Assembly (NCBI GenBank): GCA_028532985.1
Contig: JANCIK010000001.1
Span: 1,612,001 to 1,676,000 of the forward strand
Direction of reading: 5' to 3'
Length of the DNA: 64,000 nucleotides
Origin: Stropharia rugosoannulata
Taxonomy: Eukaryota > Basidiomycota > Agaricomycetes > Agaricales > Strophariaceae
The notes beneath the pieces were generated by a model. It searched no databases. It worked only from the letters and a program-made list of their open reading frames with translations, and had not been told where the DNA came from. The position numbers and the translations under genes are program-made. Every line of letters begins with the position of its first letter. Position 1 is the stretch's first letter. This document shows positions 55,564 to 64,000 of the stretch, piece after piece.

Positions 55564-58500
55564 TCAAGAAATGTAACTAACTTTAATATCAAGTACTCAT
55601 TGTACTCGGAGTCAAATATGGTTTTGACCTCTGATCTTGTCGCAATATACTCTGGAGCGCCTAGGACTTGAAGCTTGAAGCATTCAAGCGGTAATATGAC
55701 TCCCGTCTGTATCTATGTGTGTCCAAAAGTTCTGTTTCAACTATAATACATAATGTATAACAGCCAGGGATGTATGCAGTAACACTTCTCACTCCCGCGG
55801 ACATCGCGATCGTACCGTCCTTCAGTCGTTCAACACAGACTGACAAATATAAAGCACATTATGACTTTTAAAAAAAGCGTCATATGTTTCATGCCAACTG
55901 CACCCTGTAATTATAACAACAACAAAAGGTGGGCGCATCATTTCCTTTGCGAGTTTATATAGCATAGTTGTAAACTTGCCGTACACCGCACAAGAATAGC
56001 ATACGGGATATACGACACGTTCTGAGCTCGAGTCGCAGTGGAGACAGCCCGCAGCCCACCTCAGTCTGCCTGGGAGTCCGATATATAGGCATTTATGCCA
56101 CGAGCGTCGAACGGGCTGCTGGCGCCGGTGTTCAAGGCACTTTATAGAGAGGGATGTATAATTAAATCCCGACGCTGTGTGTCTGCGTATGTAATCACCA
56201 GCCGGTGCCTTATCCGTCCGCTGCGGGGTAGCCGCTCGTTGATCTAGTCGGAGCGAGTCTAACGGAACCATGTTCTGGGCGCCCGTCCTCGCCCGTCTGA
56301 TGAATGCGCCGACTCCCGAGCGAGGCATCTATCGAGAGCTGCCAGCGATATAATTTTTTGCAAGCACCCAGTGGCACTGATTCGGCCGAGTAGGTACCAG
56401 TACATTATATCTATCTATCTGATGACATACCCCACTAAGCTCTGCAGGACGCGACAGAAGTGATGGAAAAGAAGCCGAGGGCAGACAAGAAGGGTCGCAC
56501 GCTATTGCGCAATACTGATACATAGCATATGTGCAAGGTGCGACAGAGATCGATATGGCAGAGCGATTTGTGTCAAAATAGCGCTGCTCTTTCACTTGAA
56601 GCTGGAAAGATGCCTGATATGGCAAAAACGACGTGTGGTATCAAGAACAAGTCAGCGCCTATATTTGGCGAAAGATGGCAAGACATAGCACTTTATCCCA
56701 GTCTACCCTTATGTAAAATTTGGATAGAACACAAGTAAAGCACCCTATATGGCTTATATGGTCCTTGATCAAAGGCATCAAACTAAATGATACGAGCATC
56801 AAGACGCACACAGACAAAAGCTAGTAAAACAGTCGTTGTACTATGAGTCTACCGCCTCGTGTTGCCAAGCTACACCGACCAGTGCCATATTTTTCTTTTT
56901 ACATCGCAAGCCGACACTTATACTGAAGAGGTGCGGGTACTTATCGTAGGAGTCGTGCTATTAATAATTAGGTAGGCATGTCACTCCATTGGCACAGCTC
57001 GCTGGCTCGGGAGAGTTGAAGATGCAGTCTCCGTCGCAGGCCCGCCCAGCCCATCTAATCTGCAAGTGGCGGAAACGCATCCATTCCATGCCCATTGGCG
57101 GCTCCTGTTTCCCGTCCGCCGTGCCTGCAGTCCGCCCCTCGTCCCCCCAAGCAATGCACGCTTCATTCCGTGTCGCATTTCCAGCCGGTAACGCGGACGA
57201 AACCCCCTATCTTATACGCGCCGATCCGAAACCATCAAATGCAGGCTTAATATCGCGGCCAGCCGCACTCTATCAGACTCTATCTCGGACTGCAAGGCAG
57301 CGGCGCGGCGTGCTGCCCGGCGCCGGGGGCCATAGGCAGGCGCTGGGCATTGAGGATAATTAAGTACATAGTCCTGCAGCATCCTGCAGAGCACCGCAAT
57401 GATGTGCGCGAATTAATAGTGCAGGACGTAAACTGACATACTGCAACAACGTGCGCGGGCGTATTGGATCCGGGATCAGGCTGAGATAGGTGCGTCGCCG
57501 CCGGTGTATCTCAGCAAGCATACATATCCGGTACGATTGCCCAAATCATAAGTGACAGAGCCCTGGTCTGCTGCCTGGGCAGCGGGGCAAGCTCGCTGAA
57601 TCCTGTTTAGATGGCGTTTATGTACTTTCCAGGATAGGATTACAAGGGTGGAAAGCTGCTCTACTTATTTTGATGCAAGGGCCCATCGATGACGCAACTC
57701 AAGTAACCTTACCCCTAACCCCACAGTACCACTACTATTCTTGCCAGTTCTACTCGTGTTACTCTCATCTATTCACGTTCTGAGAAGCATGAGAGTATCT
57801 ATCATTTAACGCCGCATATCTGTCGGCCCTACTGCAGAATAACATGCCGCGGGCTTAGGCACAGGTCCACTGGAGGTCATATGCCTTCGTATGTGAGTGA
57901 TTAGAGACCCGCAAGGGGCGATACCGCGTTAGATGTCCCGGTAAAATTCAAGGAGGTGCGTTAAGGGAAAAGGCCCTGCTCGAACGTACGAGAGCAGGCA
58001 GCTCTAGAAGAATCATGAATTGACTTGCTCGTCGTGGTCGGATCTCAGCCGCCTCAACCATGAGTGTCGATGACATTACTCAGCCAAGATATGTAGGCGT
58101 CACCGGAACGGGATGGCGCCAGCCCGATCCCGAGGGCAGCCTCGCCGCGCCTGTCCCGGCCTGCTGCGCGGAAGACAAATTGACGAGTTCGGAGGCAAGG
58201 AGGCAATGAAGACAGAGAAAGATGAGCCGGGGTATTTCGCACATGTGTGCATAATGCACTCCCGCTTCTTTGATGCGGCTCTACGACGATGGGAATTGGA
58301 TGGAGCATCATGGAGCACTGGGATGCTGTCCTCCCAGATTGCCCAATAATTGAAGCTGCGCATTCCTGGAACGAGCAGTTTGAGGGAGTGTATGCGGCGG
58401 CATAGCCATATACATATGTTTTTTCAATGAATTCACGGATGTATTTTTGGCCAGGCCCAAGATTTGCGCTGGGGCAGGTACTTGATGAGGTGGCGAAGTT

Positions 58501-59041
58501 TCATAGGATTATGCAAGATAGCGTTACATCTAAGACGGGAGCATGAGAATGGGGTGGCCATTGGGTAATATCGACATGTCTGGAGAAGACCTCGCTGATT
58601 TGGCGTGTAAATAGTGTTTAATGAGTCCCTGGAGGCCTCCCACGGCAGGTCGGTTTCTCAACAGCGCTTTGAAGCGCAATAATGGTGGCCACGACGGATC
58701 AGAACGCGGTGGCCAGCTGGGCCGCGACATAGAGGGGCTACGGCGAGTGGCTGGATGAGTCAAAGCAAGGCTGTGCGAGAGGTATAAAAGCGACCCCTAG
58801 GAAAAGTAAGGTCAGCAGCAATCAGGCCATCCGACCGACGGCGCTTTCAGAAATTGTTACGAGGTAAGCACATGTTCTAAATGGGGCAGCGAGATCGTCC
58901 CAAAAGGGCAGCGGGCAAAAACTTTTTTTTACCTGCCAAATGGGGCTAGACCTCATGCTTTCTTGCCATGCTGCCGCCTATAAACTGCTCTCGATTCCGG
59001 TCAACCATTCCCTGACATTCCGCGTTCAGTGATCCAAATCA
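55564..59041. other. 3.5-kb gene-poor intergenic region
   Basis: Many short frames on both strands but none with motifs, consistent splice sites or the GC-rich third positions of neighbouring genes. A GC-richer patch at 57000-57360 has open frames on both strands but no recognisable protein. Confidence 0.4.
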
Positions 59042-60041
59042 ATGGCCTCACAACACCAAGGTCCAGGTGCCCCCTCCAGGCGTTTTGCGGTGCCCTCCGT
59101 ATGTATTTCCGCCCGCCCCCTCTCCCCGACGTCCAGCTGACCCTTCCAAGGCCCCACCGAACCACAACTCGTCCAGAGCAGCCGCCGACCCATACCACGG
59201 CCAGGAGCTCCTCGCGAAGCTGGCGTCGCGCTTCATCACCCATCTCTTCGCATGCCCCGACTATCCCCCCTCATCGACACACGTCCACGCCCGGCTGCCG
59301 TACTTTATCGCATACGCACTCCATCGCACGAAACTGCACCCTGCGGTCACTTTCGCTGCTCTCGTTCTGCTACAGCGCCTAAAAGCACGCTTTCCGTCCG
59401 CGCGGGGCTCCTCGGGCCATCGCCTCTTCATCTCCGCGTACATGATCTCCTCAAAGGTCATGTGCGACGACACCTACTCGAACAAGTCGTGGTGTATTGT
59501 AGCCCAGGGCATGTTCACCCTCCGCGAAGTCAACCAGATGGAGCGCGAGATGTGCAACTATCTGGACTGGGAACTCACTGTCGATGATCCAATCCTCACG
59601 AATTTCGAGCAGGCTGTCAGGAATGACTTTCGCGAAACGAGGCCGTCATACCCCAACTACCCGACTACCTTTGTGTCTAAGCGCGCCGCGAAAGCAGAAG
59701 CGACCATCGTCACCGACGAAAAATCGAGCACCACCAGCCCAGTGCCCGGCTTCGCGACGAGGCAGAACTCATCGCCAGCATCAAAAGCGGTCGCTGCCAC
59801 GACTGCAAAACCGGCGTGGTCCTCCAACCCCAATACTCCCGATACCCCTTCGCCGAGTTTCTCAAACTCCGCGTCCCCTACGTCATCAGGTTCGCCGGCG
59901 ACGCCTGTTGGTGGTCCAGAAACAACCAAAATCGACGTTTACGATGCATCTCCGAGTTTTGGTCCTGCAAATGGTCCTCCGACGACGGTGCATCCGCTCA
60001 AACCCAAAATGTTCGCCTTCGCGGCGCCCTCGGGGTGGTAG
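59042..60041 (+). CDS. PHO80/PCL-type cyclin
   Basis: Exons 59042-59066 and 59137-60041 give 309 residues with exact phase. The ATG at 59042 is joined across a short intron, because the large frame has no ATG before the cyclin box. The box reads LASRFITHLFACPDYPP, LPYFIAYALHRTKLHPAVTF, ALVLLQRLKARFP, HRLFISAYMISSKVMCDDTY, NKSWCIVAQGMFTLREVNQM and EREMCNYLDWELTV, typical of Pcl1/Pcl2/Pho80 cyclins that partner the CDK Pho85. The C-terminal 130 residues are Ser/Pro/Thr-rich with several SP/TP sites, a likely phosphorylated tail. Such cyclins act in polarity, phosphate response or the G1 phase; which one is not decided by sequence. Confidence 0.92.
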
Positions 60042-63000
60042 ACTGGGTTGGCTGGCAAGCGTCAGTGGCTTTCTATTCTTTATTTTTTTCATGGCATCTT
60101 TTGCATCACAACTGTAGCATAATCATCCACATACCCCTCATTACTGATAACCCCTTTCTTGTTCATTGCATGCTGCGTCTATCGTATTTCCTTGCTTCAT
60201 GGAGATTGCCTTATATTTTTTTGCATACTACGCACCGGACACTGTCCCGTCTCTCATCGCATAGGCACACATTCAATTTTTTATTGTGGCTCGCATTGCA
60301 TACTTACATACATTGTACCTTTACCATACATACAGACACATACAGAATAAAAATTAAGATACACATTAATTACCCTGGTCTGTCTTGATGCAAGTGAGAA
60401 CTTGGACGAAGCAAAACATGAGGTAAATTACTTTGCGTCTGTTACATGTGTGAACTTTGGAGGCCGATCCGGGGATGCCTATGACCATCGTTGGGGTCAG
60501 TTATTCAAATGAAAGGACCCTGACCGTGAACTCTGTCGCTTGTGGGCGCGTGTATCTATAAACGTGTTGGGCACGCTGCGTACGCTGTCTATGCTCTACG
60601 CTTATCCGATTATCTTGCCGTCACGCGCTGGAAAGTCTCGCGCGGTTGTTCTGATAGAATCGTTCCATAACACGTCCCTCGCTCACCGACTCCCACAGCA
60701 CGACATGCGTAGGTAACCGAGAAGGCGGGCAAAGCGTTGGGGACATCACATCATTAATCTATCTCTATCGCTGGCCGCTCTGTGGCAGGCCGTTACGAGA
60801 AATGTGCATTTAATCTGCGCTAAGTCGACAGCTACATAGAACGTTGAGGCTAAATGGGCCTTGTAAATGTAATGTCAATGTTTCGACGGCGTGCCGTGGT
60901 AACTGGTTACTTTGTACATAAGTACAGTACTGATCTGCGCTGGCCCATCCGTCTGGGCCGAAAACCCCAGGCAAAGCGCAGGCTTTATCGGGCGAAAGCT
61001 GCTATGTCATAGATTGCATGGAAAATGAAATTGGGAGGTGATTGCGATAGAAGAAAAAGTCAGCGGGGCCGGCGGCCACGTCCGCCCACGCACGTCATAG
61101 GAGGACCCTGTAGGTGTTACCCTGGCTCACGCCTGCTCTTTTCTGCGCGTCTTCTGCAGCTTTGATTGCAGAGGTTGCAGAGTAAAGCTTTTCGGACGTG
61201 ACGGTGAATGGCAGCGCGAGCATTTGGGCTGTGGATCCCACCCGCTAAGCGGCGGCTTTTCGCCTTTTCTCGCGATCGGCGTCGCCAGTGGATGCTCATG
61301 CAGCGCGCCGGCCGCTGCGGCTGCTGGCACGCACGTCCAACGTCCTATGCTGATCGACGGCGGCGGACGGACGGACGGACGGACGGATGGATTGGTGGAG
61401 CACGAAACGCACCCTCGATGTAAAAGTCCATACATTCACGCGCGTGTATGACCAGGATGACGTGCCGGATTTGCTCCATGCACCTATTGCCTCCACCATC
61501 TGCTCGAGCACACATACACACACACATCCAATGATCCATCCATACATCCATCCGTCGAAATATCTAAAATCTAATAATCTGGCTATGTATATCGCTTCTG
61601 TTCCCCCGCCTGATGTTCTGCTCTGCTGTCACACAGGCGCGGCGCCGTCTCAGCGCGAAGCGGCCTGCGTGGGACTGCACGCTGAACCCTCTGGGGCACC
61701 GGCGGGCTCGCTTAGCAGCACCTGCAGCGCGCCTGTCAGTGTGACGTCTGTAGGTTGTCCGCAGGTGCGTGCTGTGCGCGGGCTATTTAATTGCTCGGTC
61801 GTGGACTTATTTGTGTAAAGACGTGCACGCCACTGCTAGACTATACCTGGCGAGCTGGGCGTGCATGGGTACGTTCCCAGGCGTATGTCAGAGCTTTGCA
61901 GGAATTGGTTGGGAAATTGCTGGTATGTATGTACATATTGTGGGCTAGCTGTGGACCAGGCCCCGGGAATAACATGTTATATTATTTGGATATTGGCCCC
62001 GGTGGACGGGCTTCGCCTCGGTTGAGAGCGCGCGGTGTGTGTGCTGAGCGTTCTTGAACAATTGTCACGCCTCGTTGTTCTTCTCCCTGGCCATTGTCCG
62101 CACACGCACTAAGGGCAGACACCGAATTATTACATAAAACCTAGGCAGAGAAAGTACTGGTGCTCTCTGCACCTGCGCGGCCGCACGTATGTACGTTGGG
62201 ATGGCAGCGGCGCACTCAGCTAGAAGGTGACCGGCATCCGGCACGGAAGGGCATGCGGGGTCTCATCTATTACTATCAGAAGCAGCCCCTGGCTCGGGAC
62301 TGAGCTTCGCAATTATTGCGCCCTGCCGTCAGATGACCGCCGACCCGTGCTCGTATGTGTATGTTGCCAAATGCCGCATAATTTGCAGAACGCGTACGGG
62401 GGAGCGGGCTGAAGCATGTTATCAGCGCTAAGCGCCAGAGACGCCCTCCGACGCGCGCCCGAGTTGCATTGCATTCCGTTCCCGGCCGGGCTGCGGCGGA
62501 TCACTTCTGCACCACAGGCCGTGACGCGGCGACGCGACATGGCCGTCTATAGAATTTGTTTGGAATGTACTCTGTTCATTCGTATCTCTTCAGAGTCCAT
62601 TGTTCTTCCGCCCGCATCACCATTCATAGTACTAGCCTGCATGCAACAATAAAATGTCACAACGGCGGCGGTGCGCCTAGCAGCGGCGTACATTTCAAAA
62701 AATATGCAACACGTTCAATCAGTGCGTCCACCGGCAAACCGCGCAGAGCCTATGGCAACGTGTGTGCGCCCGCCTCTTTCCCATTCATGCAAGTATAATT
62801 CTTGACAATGATATGATAGTTGGGACGAGCACAGGATGTCTTGTATGTAGTACAATGCAGAGACGCGCTCGAGCGTGATTGATCAAATACTACAGATGCT
62901 TCGACGCTTCTTGTTTGCTTTGTACCATTCGTCGATTGTGCCTCGCGTGAAGATTACATTATTCCTGTACTTATGGCTCTGTGAAATAGGAGATCAAGAG

Positions 63001-64000
63001 ATGGCCAGTGTCATCTTTGTTGATCTACATCTCCGCAAGAACGAAATCATGGGACAACTGTCCTTTAGCGGGATCACTGTTTGGATATCAAATGCGTACA
63101 GATATCTTTTTAGCCTTCGTCGGCTTGCATTTTGCCTTACTGGTAGTGTGTACATACTTATACTAGTCACGCTGTGCATGACTTTTAACGTACCATAAAG
63201 GCCTACTACTCCCAGCAATTTTTCGGAATACATATGGTAAATGGAAAAGCATGGAAGTACATTGATATCCGGACCGAGGTAGGTCACCATCCAGCACTCA
63301 GCATTTCCCGATGTCGGTGGAAATCATACCCCCGCGCGTGTTTATATGGAGTGGTAATGATAGCACGAGGTGACGAACACGTCCTGTACTGCCATGTCCA
63401 TCACCAACACCGGTCAACGAACATGCACTAAAGTAACACAAACCGTTTTATTTAGCCCAACCTTGTAGACAATGCCATCAAGTATTATGTCTAGTGTGTT
63501 TGATCTGTAGTATTGCTGGCGTTCAGCGAACGCCGGAGAGCATCTGGGGATACTTACTCTATGCGCCATCATCACTTCAGCACCAGTGATTTTGGCATCC
63601 TAGCATTTGTACTCTCTAGGAAAGTTTTAGACGCCGGATCTTGAGTCTTAAAATTGGTAATAAATACACATGCCTCTGCTTGGGTACTTCAAGTCTCCAA
63701 TCAATAATAGATTTGGAGTGCTGTTAAGTCGTGGATGAATACGCAGTAAGAGTACCTGACTAGTGTCAGCCGACCCACTGGTAGCACGTTAAGGTACATG
63801 CACTCACATAGACATAGAATTACAGCGTCCGCCCTCGGACATCAGTGTGCCACAACCCATTCAGTGGATCACCCAAGACGATGGCCACTGAGCCTGAAAT
63901 AAATATCAAGTTGACACCAGATAATCGTTTTTCTTAAGTGATGCAATCTTACATACTCTGCCTTTGCCACACAGCTATTTGATCAACTAACTTCTAAGGG
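60042..64000. other. 4-kb region at the right edge without a confident gene
   Basis: Low-complexity patches are present, including a GGAC tetranucleotide repeat near 61363-61388 and CA/ATCC-rich stretches at 61505-61555. Open frames are short and unrecognised. At 63430-64000 on the minus strand a few short segments with plausible splice sites (for example VAIVLGDPLNGLWHTDVRGR at about 63840-63900) hint at exons of a gene that may enter from beyond the window, but I cannot assemble it. Confidence 0.35.
61363..61388 (+). repeat. GGAC tetranucleotide microsatellite
   Basis: About six tandem copies of a GGAC/CGGA unit, ending in GGATGG. Confidence 0.85.

Noticed and set aside
57000..57363. GC-richer patch with overlapping frames on both strands
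   Set aside because: No motif, no splice-consistent extension, and no reason to favour one strand.
62875..63198. 107-codon plus-strand frame with hydrophobic segments
   Set aside because: Starts without ATG, matches no family, has an overlapping frame of similar length on the other strand and lies in gene-poor DNA.
1..64000. tRNA, rRNA and CRISPR arrays
   Set aside because: I scanned by eye for B-box-like GTTCGANTCC sites, rRNA-like blocks and regularly spaced repeats. The few GTTCGAA hits (for example near 52490) lack an A box and an acceptor stem.

Overview
The window looks like nuclear DNA of a filamentous basidiomycete (Agaricomycetes type). Genes are dense and intron-rich, most introns are about 45-75 bases, mitochondrial and secretory proteins are fungal in type, and the family mix fits mushroom-forming fungi: Zn2Cys6 regulators, HeLo-like/TPR proteins, an OTT_1508-like deaminase and an arrestin-related adaptor. 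I rebuilt exon structures by hand. For almost every multi-exon gene the summed exon length is an exact multiple of three and the joined protein runs through the expected family motifs, which is the main support for the models.

Layout. 0.6-4.8 kb: a secreted-protein family gene (-) and a regulator with two tandem zinc clusters (+), each with one frame conflict. 5.2-9 kb: S-adenosylmethionine decarboxylase (-) and a DUF1279 mitochondrial protein (+) share a short promoter, followed by a complex I accessory subunit. 9-13.7 kb: RAX2 with a C-terminal SH3 domain. 14.3-22.3 kb: a minus-strand series of deaminase-like protein, REI1, a PP2C phosphatase of the pyruvate-dehydrogenase-phosphatase type, and THO1/SARNP. 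A decayed HeLo/TPR remnant lies between the deaminase gene and REI1. 22.3-30.6 kb: a complete Ty3/gypsy-type LTR retrotransposon with identical 264-bp LTRs and a 5-bp target duplication, sitting inside a divergent promoter that was only about 90 bp between THO1 and HAP2. 30.7-31.7 kb: HAP2 (NF-YA). 32.7-41.9 kb: two large HeLo-like/TPR paralogues tail to tail around a basidiomycete-type hypothetical gene; the first copy has an in-frame stop. 42.9-46 kb: an arrestin-related trafficking adaptor. 47-48.2 kb: a non-autonomous foldback-type transposon with 273-bp perfect terminal inverted repeats, a 6-bp target duplication and a repeated GCGCTA motif. 49.9-52 kb: RER1 (with 10- and 6-base microexons) and a Tda10-like kinase, divergent. 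54.6-55.6 kb: a GNAT acetyltransferase. 59-60 kb: a PHO80/PCL-type cyclin. The rest, including the last 4 kb, is AT-richer DNA where I see no convincing gene.

Most genes are housekeeping: polyamine synthesis, ribosome maturation, mRNP export, ER retrieval, polarity, respiration and receptor down-regulation. The accessory layer is the retrotransposon, the foldback element, the HeLo/TPR family with its relic, and the deaminase. The most interesting points are the retrotransposon splitting the THO1/HAP2 promoter, the undescribed-looking foldback element, the HeLo/TPR copies in three states of decay, the deaminase whose two zinc-binding halves are joined across a GC-AG intron, and the duplicated zinc-cluster exon.
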